From contig JBAVGO010000143.1 in NCBI GenBank assembly GCA_049684915.1, forward strand, positions 1 to 24,332: 24,332 nucleotides of DNA, written 5' to 3'. How positions within the stretch are numbered: position 1 is the first letter of the stretch; each line of letters starts with the position of its first letter. The notes under the pieces were generated by a model. The model worked only from the letters and a program-made list of their open reading frames with translations. It was not told the DNA's origin and did not search any database. This document shows positions 1 through 7,234 of the stretch, in pieces. Source of the stretch: GWB2-37-7 sp049684915. GTDB taxonomy: Bacteria; Bacillota; Clostridia; Lutisporales; Lutisporaceae. The translations under genes and the position numbers were made by a program.

Positions 1-346
1 CATGACAAAACCCCCCTATATTTATTGTGTGGTAACTTTATTTTATCGGAGTTTTCGTTCATGCTCTACTTTTTTTGCTAAAAAATAAATGTTGGAGCTT
101 TTATACCCCAACATTTATTATAGAACCTTTTTATGTTACATATTTTTCCTTGTGCTACATGTCAAAACGTATTACAATGATGATGATTTACCTTATATGT
201 AAATAATGGGTCAGCAAGGTGTTGGCTATTCCAAAGAACGCTGAAAAACCAAAGATTGGCAGATATAAAGCAAATAAAAAACTACATGCAGAATAAATTT
301 TAATGTGAATAACTAAGTTTGGACATAAATAGGCGGTGAATGATCA
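1..346. other. Left-edge intergenic region, no convincing gene
   Basis: No complete gene is visible. The stretch holds an AT-rich hairpin (84-119, listed separately). It also holds a stretch at 207-296 that is open in one plus-strand frame and ends in TAA. That stretch begins just after a stop, has no ATG, and its 29 codons (ending ...KLHAE) match nothing I recognise. No clear -35/-10 pair was found ahead of the gene that starts at 347. Confidence 0.5.
84..119. terminator. Possible terminator hairpin near the left edge
   Basis: The arms AATAAATGTTGG (84-95) and CCAACATTTATT (108-119) are perfectly complementary over 12 bases around a 12-base loop. On the plus strand the stem is not followed by a clean T-run. 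On the minus strand it is followed by TTTTTAGC. It may end a gene lying left of the window. The assignment is tentative because no gene end is visible next to it. Confidence 0.35.
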
Positions 347-1798
347 ATGCAATTACATACATTTAAAATAATGAAATGCCTTCATGTGGGTAGGTCTACG
401 GATACTCTTAGCTTAAGGGCGATATCAAAGAAAAATCTGCCATATTTTATTGGCTGGATTGCCATTTTTATATGGCTTTATTCTTATTTTTTGCCAATGG
501 GTGGATTTAAGTTTGAAAGCAAATTATACTATGACAATACAGGTAATTTACCGATTTACCCCTACATTTGGTTGATTGCATGTTGCATGATTACCGTTTT
601 TTTTGATGGAAAGAAATTTGTTCCTAAGACATTTTATAGTGTTATAACCGCGTCTGCCTGCTTTATTCTGATACGGTATACGGGTGTGAGTATAATTTCT
701 AAAGGAATGATGTTTATTGCAATCGCTTGTATCGGGCATATTTTCGCTTCAAACATCTATGCGTTTTTTATGGTACTCAACAACTCGGAAAAATTTTATT
801 CCATGATATTAGCGGTATTGCTGCCCAAAGTATTAATGTTTGTCAAACCAGTATTGATTCAAACCCACTATGTGATTAATCCACCTGACATGATTATTAT
901 AGTTATTATCATTATTTTAGCTGTCTGCTCGTATTTTTATAAATATAACATAGATGAAATGCCCAACAACACTAAGATAAAAGCACCATCAAAAGCTTAT
1001 TCCTTAATGCCGTTGGTATTTGTGGTGCTTGCTCTTAATGACGTAATAGCTCCGACCTCCTTGCATCAAATTTCTGACTTATCCAAAAGTCAAATTGAAA
1101 GCTATTATTTCTTTGGTATTTTGATTGGAATTGTTGGTGTCATCCTTTTGCAAAAGCGCTTCTTAATTAATATTTGCAATATGCTGAATATTTCTTTTGC
1201 ACTACTGGCTATTGGATTTGTTGTTAATATTATCAGTATCCAAGACAGTACTGCTGGGCTTGTTTCCGCCTTTTGTTTCGGGAGCTCCTACGCCATTGGC
1301 TTTGTAAACATCTATTATCTTGCTGGATTTATGGCAAAAAAGTTTCAGAGCGTCACATTTTACAGGGTGGGTATAGGACTATCTACCCTATACTACTTTG
1401 TTGCTTTTATTGTTCTGGAGGTGTTTAAAGACAGTGAGATATTAGCACCACCGACATTTATGGCATTTATTTCTATTTGTATTGTGATACTCTTTTTTAT
1501 CCTGTCTCCTTTCTTTATCAAGATTCTATATTCAGGGGAATGGATTGATGATACCTATCGTTTGGATGTGACAAAGTGTTCTCGTTTAGAAGCAAGGCTT
1601 AAGGATTATAAATTAACCCCTGCCGAAATTGAGGTTTGTAGGTTGCTTTTGGACGGATGTACCCTGCGGCAGATTGCCGGTGTGCAGTCTAAGGCATATC
1701 CCACCATCAACACCTATTGCACATCCATATACCGAAAGCTGAATATAAATAGCCGCACAGAATTGCTTTTGATATTGCAGGACTATATGGAAAAATAA
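347..1798 (+). CDS. 12-helix membrane protein with C-terminal LuxR-type HTH
   Basis: This is probably a membrane-bound transcription regulator. Residues 31-397 hold about twelve hydrophobic segments, arranged like a major-facilitator-type transporter. After a short linker, residues 423-480 form a LuxR-type helix-turn-helix (starts LTPAEIEVCRLLLDG; contains TINTYCTSIYRKLNINSR). The hydrophobic part may sense or bind a ligand while the tail binds DNA; both roles are inferred from architecture. The ATG follows a GGCGGTG-like ribosome site, which is modest. The gene is followed at once by a perfect hairpin (1805-1852), so it is likely transcribed alone. The HTH closely resembles that of the small gene at 1950, including the unusual NTYxT and YRKLxINSR stretches. 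The ligand and targets are unknown. Confidence is high for the architecture and low for the function. Confidence 0.8.
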   Translation: MQLHTFKIMKCLHVGRSTDTLSLRAISKKNLPYFIGWIAIFIWLYSYFLPMGGFKFESKLYYDNTGNLPIYPYIWLIACCMITVFFDGKKFVPKTFYSVITASACFILIRYTGVSIISKGMMFIAIACIGHIFASNIYAFFMVLNNSEKFYSMILAVLLPKVLMFVKPVLIQTHYVINPPDMIIIVIIIILAVCSYFYKYNIDEMPNNTKIKAPSKAYSLMPLVFVVLALNDVIAPTSLHQISDLSKSQIESYYFFGILIGIVGVILLQKRFLINICNMLNISFALLAIGFVVNIISIQDSTAGLVSAFCFGSSYAIGFVNIYYLAGFMAKKFQSVTFYRVGIGLSTLYYFVAFIVLEVFKDSEILAPPTFMAFISICIVILFFILSPFFIKILYSGEWIDDTYRLDVTKCSRLEARLKDYKLTPAEIEVCRLLLDGCTLRQIAGVQSKAYPTINTYCTSIYRKLNINSRTELLLILQDYMEK

Positions 1799-1804
1799 GA
1801 AATC

Positions 1805-1852
1805 ATGCAAAAACGCCCTCTCATTAGAACTAATGAGAGGGCGTTTTTGCAT
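1805..1852. terminator. Strong hairpin terminator, perfect 23-bp stem
   Basis: The arms at 1805-1827 and 1830-1852 are perfect inverted repeats of 23 bases with only AA (1828-1829) between them. The core is CGCCCTCTCATTAG / CTAATGAGAGGGCG, flanked by AAAAA and TTTTT. It starts 7 bases after the stop of the LuxR-type membrane gene. The A/T flanks would let it stop transcription in either direction. Confidence 0.85.
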
Positions 1853-1949
1853 ACATCACGTGAACTACTGAATAGACAACTGAAATTTCTTAGGTGAAAA
1901 TGTAAGTATCGCCAAAGAACTGCGGCAAGGAGATGATTGGATTGGGGTA

Positions 1950-2282
1950 ATGGACAAAATCAGAAATCTTTTTTCAAATTCAAAATCAATATCCAGTACA
2001 GATGAAATATTGGCAGTAGAGACGCTCGTTCCAAGCATTAATACCCAATATGGGAAAGAGCTAAATATTAGCAAAGAAGAAAAGTCAAGACTTGCGGAAA
2101 GTCTTACGCCACGGGAAAGAGATACTTATCTGCTTCTGTTGGAGGGATATACCCTTAAGGAAACTGCTAAGCAACTTAGTATTGGATATTCAACAGCCAA
2201 TACCTATCAAACAGCCGTCTATAGAAAGCTTCATATAAACTCCCGTGCGGAGCTGATTATTAACTACCGGGATATTCGATAA
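1950..2282 (+). CDS. Small stand-alone LuxR-type HTH protein, possibly 5'-truncated
   Basis: The 110-residue protein is predicted to be soluble. A LuxR-type helix-turn-helix fills residues 52-107 (starts LTPRERDTYLLLLEGYTL; contains STANTYQTAVYRKLHINSR). It has no receiver or ligand-binding domain, so it is likely a simple DNA-binding regulator. The start is uncertain. The best ribosome site, AAGGAG at 1927-1932, lies 17 bases before the ATG, which is too far. The reading frame stays open upstream to a stop at 1881-1883, giving 22 more sensible codons (including IAKELRQGDDWIG) without ATG, GTG or TTG. Either a larger gene has lost its front, or GGGG at 1944-1947 serves as a poor site. The HTH is very like that of the membrane regulator at 347-1798. 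Small LuxR-type proteins of this kind occur in mobile elements of Firmicutes, but no other element genes are seen here. Confidence 0.65.
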   Translation: MDKIRNLFSNSKSISSTDEILAVETLVPSINTQYGKELNISKEEKSRLAESLTPRERDTYLLLLEGYTLKETAKQLSIGYSTANTYQTAVYRKLHINSRAELIINYRDIR

Positions 2283-2416
2283 AATCCAAATTTCTGCCGC
2301 TATTCCCGATGGTTGGAAACGATGTGTATTCAATTACCTTTGGCAATTTGGCGGAGAGCTTTGACAGTCTTTCTGCTGATTATGAAACAATATTAACTAA
2401 AATCAAATTTGAATAG
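2264..2416 (+). pseudogene. C-terminal fragment of a lost gene, lipoprotein-like
   Basis: The region between the small LuxR-type gene and the SLH gene is open in one frame from 2264 to a TAG at 2414-2416. The frame includes PMVGNDVYSITFGNLAESF followed by DSLSADYETILTKIKFE. The alternating hydrophobic pattern and the KIKFE ending resemble the C-terminal end of secreted PsbP-like or related lipoproteins. There is no start codon with a ribosome site, and the frame overlaps the end of the previous gene. I read it as the surviving tail of a gene whose front was deleted, perhaps in the same event that placed the small LuxR-type gene here. The family is a guess from sequence pattern only. Confidence 0.4.
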
Positions 2417-2428
2417 GAGGAATTTATT

Positions 2429-3526
2429 ATGAAACGCAAATTATTTACTTGTTTATTAGCCTTCGTTCTGCTTGTTGGATTATTGCCGATGAGTGCATTG
2501 ACCACATTGCCGGAGGGAGTTCCGAGCAAGCTAGATGCTCCCGCTGTTGATAATATTGAGCTTACAAAAGATAATAGCGGCGAGCCGTTTTTCCGATTTG
2601 AAGTAAAAATTCCACAAAGTGTTTTGGACTTAGACGAAATCCGACCAACAGACGGCTATGTCATTATCGACTACTATTGCAAAATTGACGATGGCGACTG
2701 GGAAAAGGCAGACGGTGGATATATGGACAATCTTGTTTCTGAACCTGAAAACAAGGTTCCTGGCAAGATAAATACTTTTTACGCATATGCATATCCTATT
2801 GATGAAGGCGGTTTACAGACTGTAGATATTAAGGAACATACTTATTACTACAAAGCTCAACTCTTTTATCAATACTATTATGGCGAAGATTCCGGCGAAT
2901 GGGATTATATTTATTCCGACTTTTCAAGTGAAGTATCCATGGGCTCTGGAAGTTTTTATTCAGACGCAAGTGAATGGTCGAAGCCAGAATTGCAAAGGGC
3001 ATCCGACTTGGGTCTTATCCCTGATATACTTAATGACGCTGATATGACAAAGCCTATTACAAGAGAGGAATTTTGCGAGCTTGCTGTATTGCTTTATGAA
3101 AAAGTGACGAGCAAGTCAACTGAGCCTGTATCCCCCAACCCATTTACAGATACGACAAACTCACAGATTTTAAAGGCATTTAAGCTTGGCATTACAGCTG
3201 GAACATCTACTACCACTTTTTCACCCAGGGTGCTGATTAACAGAGAGCAATGTGCTGCAATGTTATTTAGGGCAATTAAGGCAATCAAGCCAGATGGAGA
3301 TTATAGTATTGCAGGGGTCAAGGATTTCCCTGACCAGAAGTATATTTCCACTTGGGCGGTTGATGCCACCAAATATATGTTGAAAACAGGAATTATTACA
3401 GGAGATGCACAAGGTAATTTTATGCCGAAAGCAACCACTACTGCACAGCAAGCAGCAGGCTACGGAATGGCTACAAGGGAACAAGCCATTGCTTTGACTG
3501 TAAGAACATATGATAAAACAAAATAA
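2429..3526 (+). CDS. Secreted protein with three C-terminal SLH domains
   Basis: This is a cell-surface protein. Residues 1-23 form a signal peptide (MKRK, a hydrophobic core LLAFVLLVGLL, then a cleavage region near SALT). Residues 38-170 are an acidic, tyrosine-rich region of mostly beta character with no domain I recognise. Three S-layer homology repeats follow at about 177-226, 237-284 and 298-360. The third ends NATREQ-like (ATREQAIALTVRTY), as is common for a last SLH repeat. SLH triplets bind pyruvylated secondary cell-wall polymer, so the protein should sit on the outside of the wall. TAGGAGG at 2414-2420 is a strong ribosome site 8 bases before the ATG. A hairpin at 3538-3565 follows the gene. 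At 365 residues it is a small SLH protein, and its outward-facing partner is unknown. Confidence 0.85.
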   Translation: MKRKLFTCLLAFVLLVGLLPMSALTTLPEGVPSKLDAPAVDNIELTKDNSGEPFFRFEVKIPQSVLDLDEIRPTDGYVIIDYYCKIDDGDWEKADGGYMDNLVSEPENKVPGKINTFYAYAYPIDEGGLQTVDIKEHTYYYKAQLFYQYYYGEDSGEWDYIYSDFSSEVSMGSGSFYSDASEWSKPELQRASDLGLIPDILNDADMTKPITREEFCELAVLLYEKVTSKSTEPVSPNPFTDTTNSQILKAFKLGITAGTSTTTFSPRVLINREQCAAMLFRAIKAIKPDGDYSIAGVKDFPDQKYISTWAVDATKYMLKTGIITGDAQGNFMPKATTTAQQAAGYGMATREQAIALTVRTYDKTK

Positions 3527-3537
3527 CTTATGAGTTA

Positions 3538-3565
3538 TATGGGGCATTGAAATCAATGCCCCATA
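3538..3565. terminator. Hairpin after the SLH gene
   Basis: TATGGGGCATTG (3538-3549) and CAATGCCCCATA (3554-3565) are perfect 12-base arms around an AAAT loop. The hairpin lies 11 bases after the stop codon. No T-run follows on the plus strand, so termination may be partial. Confidence 0.55.
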
Positions 3566-3651
3566 CAAAATTGACTGTAGGATGAATAACCTTTGTAGAT
3601 TTTATATAATGATAGATGCTGATTTTTATGAATACTTTTTAAGGGGTTGAA

Positions 3652-5415
3652 ATGTTGAAAAAATATATATGTGCTGTTTTAATGGCTTCGATGCTATTGA
3701 CGCTTTGTTCGTGCAACAGTGCACAGCCTGAGCTTGATAAGGCAGATGAGAAAAATCAGATAGAATATATTGAACAGCAAGAGGCAGTTTTTGAAGATGT
3801 AAATGCACAAAATGAGAAAACGTCCTATTTTTCGTTGGGAAATGCGGCTTTGACGCTGGATAAAAATCGAAAGGTAGTTGTTGAATATAAGCCATTTGGC
3901 GGAGCGGTTTCTATAGAGTTGAAAGATGAATCGGGCAATACATGGAGGCTGGACATTCCTGAAAATGCACTTCCTTACGGTGAAACAATCACCATGCAGC
4001 TTACAGAAAATATTGAAGCCGATATGCTTTCGGGAAAACCGCAGACCGGTATTATTCTGCAACCAGAAGGCTTGCAATTCACTAAGCCCGCCATGCTGAC
4101 TGTGACAGGTGCAAAGGAGCAAACCTGTCTCTTTTTTGGAACAAGTGAAGGAAAAGAACTGAATTTTTTCCAATCAACGGTTGAAAAGAACGTACTCGTG
4201 GCTGAGGTCTGGCATTTTTCCAGCTATATCGAGTATACACCCACACCAGGGATGCAGATTGAGGAGTTGGCTGGTTTGGCAAAGGATGCTTACAACAAAA
4301 CCCTTGAAGAGGTGAAGGTCTTACTAAAAACTCCGATTTCCCTACCACCCATACCGCCGAATTATACTTTTATGTGTGAAGACAAAGATGGAGCGAACGC
4401 ATCTTCGACAAGAAATAGGGCACTTGATATGTATATTGCCCGCGTGCTGCTACCGGAAAAAGATCTTATTAAAAAGCTGCTTGGGGCATCCCGAGAAGTC
4501 TCAACTCTTGGTGGAGAAACAGGGGGCTTTTACTATGCTGGGCTTTTACAGATGAGAAACTTAAAAAAAGTAGATAAGCTAATCCGTACCTACAAAAATG
4601 ATGTTGACAAGCTGGTTCCAGTCATGAATGTAACGCTGAATGTTATAAGAGAAGCAGAGATACTTGGGCTTGACGTACCCACCCAGTCTTATCTGAACAC
4701 TCTTTCCGACTGGATGGTTCGGGCCGCAGACGAGCAGCTCCGAAAGATTAGGGAGGAACATGGCTATAAGGCAATGGGAGCGGCAGTAGCATTGATACAG
4801 GGTAGCCAAATCATTTCAAGCGATTTTAAACTGTCTTCAGAGTATTCTAAAAAATTCCTGGAAAAGCTCAAGGATGCCTTGACCTTCACCGTGACTTACG
4901 ACGTTTCCTTGTTTTCAGGAATATCAAACCAAAAAATGACGCTGTCGGGAGAAGTCGAGCTGTCATGGTTGGACGAAAATAACCAAAACAGCTATACTGG
5001 CACGGGTGAGGGAAAATATTTGACCTATACGCACAGTGGTCCATGGAATACGACCATTGATTTCCCAAATACCTATCCGGTCACGGTAAAGTTTTTGGAT
5101 TTCTCTCCCTGCAACAGCGAAACAGTTGACGTACAGGTGGACACAATCGGTGCGAAAACCGAGGTGTGGTATAATCCTGCAATTGATGAAAGGTCATCTG
5201 CTGAATACGTATTTGTAAATTTTATAGCTGATGAATTATTCAAGGAGTACAAGAGTGAATCGGGAGGGTATGTTTTCAAGCTGCCTTTCAAAAATGGAAG
5301 TGTCATCATGGGTTCAGAGGGTTTTACAAAGACTGATACGATAAACTATCAGGAGGATGGCAATGCAAACGGTTCAATCACTTATGTGATTGAAATAAAA
5401 CACACGCCAAGGTAA
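3652..5415 (+). CDS. Large lipoprotein of unknown function
   Basis: A lipoprotein signal peptide is present (MLKKYICAVLMASMLLTLCS, then Cys21 in the lipobox L-C-S-C), so the 587-residue protein should be anchored on the outer face of the membrane. Residues about 85-195 form a beta region with the pattern of ZU5-like or related Ig-fold domains (IPENALPYGETITMQL, then GLQFTKPAMLTV). The middle, about 200-400, is mostly helical. The C-terminal third is beta-rich again. No catalytic motif is evident. AAGGGG at 3641-3646 precedes the ATG. A second lipoprotein gene follows after about 60 bases and shares the next terminator, so the two are probably co-transcribed. The family is not recognised; the lipoprotein call is firm and the ZU5-like call is tentative. 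Confidence 0.75.
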   Translation: MLKKYICAVLMASMLLTLCSCNSAQPELDKADEKNQIEYIEQQEAVFEDVNAQNEKTSYFSLGNAALTLDKNRKVVVEYKPFGGAVSIELKDESGNTWRLDIPENALPYGETITMQLTENIEADMLSGKPQTGIILQPEGLQFTKPAMLTVTGAKEQTCLFFGTSEGKELNFFQSTVEKNVLVAEVWHFSSYIEYTPTPGMQIEELAGLAKDAYNKTLEEVKVLLKTPISLPPIPPNYTFMCEDKDGANASSTRNRALDMYIARVLLPEKDLIKKLLGASREVSTLGGETGGFYYAGLLQMRNLKKVDKLIRTYKNDVDKLVPVMNVTLNVIREAEILGLDVPTQSYLNTLSDWMVRAADEQLRKIREEHGYKAMGAAVALIQGSQIISSDFKLSSEYSKKFLEKLKDALTFTVTYDVSLFSGISNQKMTLSGEVELSWLDENNQNSYTGTGEGKYLTYTHSGPWNTTIDFPNTYPVTVKFLDFSPCNSETVDVQVDTIGAKTEVWYNPAIDERSSAEYVFVNFIADELFKEYKSESGGYVFKLPFKNGSVIMGSEGFTKTDTINYQEDGNANGSITYVIEIKHTPR

Positions 5416-5475
5416 TTGATTGATTAAGATAACCAATGAATCAACAAGATTGCAAGCCGAAAGGAGATGACAGAA

Positions 5476-6249
5476 TTGTTTAATCGAAAGAGTCAATGCA
5501 GGATTATCACTATTATAGTATGCACTTTACTTATTCTTGTGGGATGCAGTAAAATCGATGGTACACTGCCACCTGATGAAAAAAACGGCACCCCTGTCCA
5601 AGGAAAAGAGTCACAGGAAAAGAAATTTTGGCTGATAAAGATTGATCAAAAGAATAATGAACCTTTTATGGGCAGCTTAGGAGACAATTCGATTCCTGCG
5701 GAAAATACCATGCATTTCATAGCGATGAATGACAGCGAATCACCTTATGAAGGAGTGTTCCGCGGGTATGCAGATATTGAAAGCTTTACGGATTTGAAAG
5801 AAGCTCTTGGGGTAGACAATACAGAGTATTTGAACATAAGTGCTAAGCATACGGCCGAGACCTTTACTTTTAATTTGACTCCCACAGAATTGGCTTCGCT
5901 TACAAAAGATGAAAAAGCTAATCCTCTTCTTGTAGAAGCATCTAAAGCAGATTTTCTTATGCCGACCAAGGGCGATAATCCAGCATCGGTGTTTGGATCT
6001 GTCCAAGGCTATAAGTTTAGTGAAAATAAAAAACTTGATTATTCTTTAACCTGCACCTTAACACAGCTCAATGGCATAATCGAACTGAAAACCGATATGT
6101 TCGGCTTGTTTACAGGAACAATAGTAAGAATGAACGAAGATGAATTGGAATTTGAACCAGCACCCCTCACTCCTTCCGTTTCACCTGAAGAGTTATTTAA
6201 TAAAGTGAAGGAGAGCTTTCAGAAAGAATATAGTGACACAAACGATTGA
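5476..6249 (+). CDS. Second lipoprotein of unknown function, probable TTG start
   Basis: A lipoprotein signal peptide runs to the lipobox LVGC, with the cysteine at residue 24. The mature part, about 230 residues, is soluble and unrecognised. It ends in a proline/serine region (APLTPSVSPEEL) and a short charged helix. An ATG exists at 5467, but it abuts the ribosome site AAGGAG (5461-5466) with no spacer. The in-frame TTG at 5476 has the ideal 9-base spacing, so I start there. From the ATG the protein would have three more residues. It lies downstream of the larger lipoprotein gene and before the hairpin at 6283-6322, which suggests a two-gene unit of surface proteins, perhaps working together. 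Confidence 0.7.
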   Translation: MFNRKSQCRIITIIVCTLLILVGCSKIDGTLPPDEKNGTPVQGKESQEKKFWLIKIDQKNNEPFMGSLGDNSIPAENTMHFIAMNDSESPYEGVFRGYADIESFTDLKEALGVDNTEYLNISAKHTAETFTFNLTPTELASLTKDEKANPLLVEASKADFLMPTKGDNPASVFGSVQGYKFSENKKLDYSLTCTLTQLNGIIELKTDMFGLFTGTIVRMNEDELEFEPAPLTPSVSPEELFNKVKESFQKEYSDTND

Positions 6250-6282
6250 AGTCTGTGTAAAATATTTGTGCGATGGTAAACC

Positions 6283-6326
6283 TAAACGTTTGAAAAGGAC
6301 ATTTGTCCTTTTCAAACGTTTATTTT
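6283..6326 (+). terminator. Rho-independent terminator after the lipoprotein pair
   Basis: TAAACGTTTGAAAAGGAC (6283-6300) pairs perfectly with GTCCTTTTCAAACGTTTA (6305-6322) around an ATTT loop, and TTTT follows. It lies about 34 bases after the stop codon of the second lipoprotein. Confidence 0.85.
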
Positions 6327-6353
6327 GTTATATATTATAAATATATAACAAAA
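6323..6353. promoter_or_regulatory. 31-base AT-rich palindrome before the esterase gene
   Basis: TTTTGTTATATATT (6323-6336) and AATATATAACAAAA (6340-6353) are perfect 14-base inverted repeats around ATA. The palindrome begins at the T-run of the preceding terminator and ends 8 bases before the ribosome site of the esterase gene. It could be a repressor site or an mRNA hairpin. I could not fit a convincing -35/-10 pair around it. Confidence 0.45.
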
Positions 6354-6374
6354 CCAAAAATGAGGGGAATAAAT

Positions 6375-7169
6375 ATGATATTTTGCCAATGTAACTTTTT
6401 TTCAAAAGTTCTTAAAAATCATATCAATGTGAATGTACTAATACCTTCGTTGCCAGATAACGATTGTTTGCATGCTTCTTATGATGAGATCTATCCTAAG
6501 AGAAAGAAGTTTAAGACGCTATATTTACTTCATGGTGCGTTGGATGACTATTCTTGTTGGCTGAGGCACACCTCGATTGAACGCTATGCAGAGGAAAAAA
6601 ACTTAGCAGTGGTAATGCCTTCGGGGCAAAATGGATTTTACTCCAATGCTTTGTTTGGTCTAGATTATTTTGATTTTGTGACTGAGGAGTTGCCCCGCTT
6701 TATACAAGGAACCTTCCCCTTATCCGACAAAAGAGAAGATAATTTCATTGCGGGTCCGTCTATGGGAGGTTATGGTGCATCAAAATGTGCATTGAGCAAA
6801 CCTTGGCAATATGGTGCCTTTGCAGATTTATCCGGTGCAGTTGATCCGTGCAATCTAGAAGGAAAGATGAAAGAGATGGGCTTTGACTTCTTCCGCTACG
6901 ACCTTATATTTGGTGGTTCTGATAAGGTGGCAGGTACCAAGGATGACCTTTATCTATTGGCACAGGAGCTGAAAGATAGCGAGTATAAACCAAAAGCTTA
7001 CATTGCTTGTGCGTTGGAGGATGTTGCAAATTATGGCATGAATGTACGACTGAAGAATGTGCTGGAAGAATCAGGCGTCGAGGTGTTTTTTGAGGATGGG
7101 CACGGTGGACATGATTGGAAGTATTGGGATACGTGTATTGAACATGTTATAAACTGGCTTCCTTTATAA
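6375..7169 (+). CDS. Esterase D / tributyrin esterase-type alpha/beta hydrolase
   Basis: This is a probable cytoplasmic serine esterase of the esterase D family, which includes tributyrin esterases and S-formylglutathione hydrolases. The visible core features are LLHGALDDYSCW (oxyanion region, residues about 51-62), the nucleophile elbow GPSMGGYG with Ser129, a likely acid Asp216 in ALEDV, and His246 in GHGGHDW. No signal peptide is seen. The start at 6375 is chosen because GAGGGG (6362-6367) sits 7 bases upstream; an upstream TTG would lie inside the preceding terminator and lacks a site. At 264 residues the length is normal for the family. The gene stands alone between two terminators and converges on uridine phosphorylase. 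The natural substrate cannot be told: short-chain acyl esters or an acetylated sugar are possible. Confidence 0.85.
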   Translation: MIFCQCNFFSKVLKNHINVNVLIPSLPDNDCLHASYDEIYPKRKKFKTLYLLHGALDDYSCWLRHTSIERYAEEKNLAVVMPSGQNGFYSNALFGLDYFDFVTEELPRFIQGTFPLSDKREDNFIAGPSMGGYGASKCALSKPWQYGAFADLSGAVDPCNLEGKMKEMGFDFFRYDLIFGGSDKVAGTKDDLYLLAQELKDSEYKPKAYIACALEDVANYGMNVRLKNVLEESGVEVFFEDGHGGHDWKYWDTCIEHVINWLPL

Positions 7170-7187
7170 AATAAAATAATTAATAAT

Positions 7188-7230
7188 AAAAAAACAATCG
7201 GATGGCTAAAAAGCTCGCCGATTGTTTTTT
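7188..7230. terminator. Bidirectional terminator between esterase and uridine phosphorylase
   Basis: CAATCGG (7195-7201) pairs with CCGATTG (7218-7224), and after a two-base mismatch the inner GGCT pairs with AGCT around AAAA. AAAAAA lies before and TTTTTT after the stem, so it can act for both converging genes. The uridine phosphorylase stop codon lies a few bases beyond it. Confidence 0.8.
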
Positions 7231-7234
7231 GTGG

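Noticed and set aside
207..296. 29-codon open stretch ending ...KLHAE before the first gene
   Set aside because: It has no start codon and no ribosome site, and I recognise no family. It may be a fossil but is too short to support.
3412..3510. Apparent insertion (TTTAQQAAGYGM) in the third SLH repeat
   Set aside because: Last SLH repeats in Clostridia often have an extra stretch before ATREQ, so this is probably normal for the family.
3577..3610. TTGACT ... TATAAT as promoter of the large lipoprotein
   Set aside because: The spacing is 28 bases, too long, and no TG extension precedes the TATAAT.
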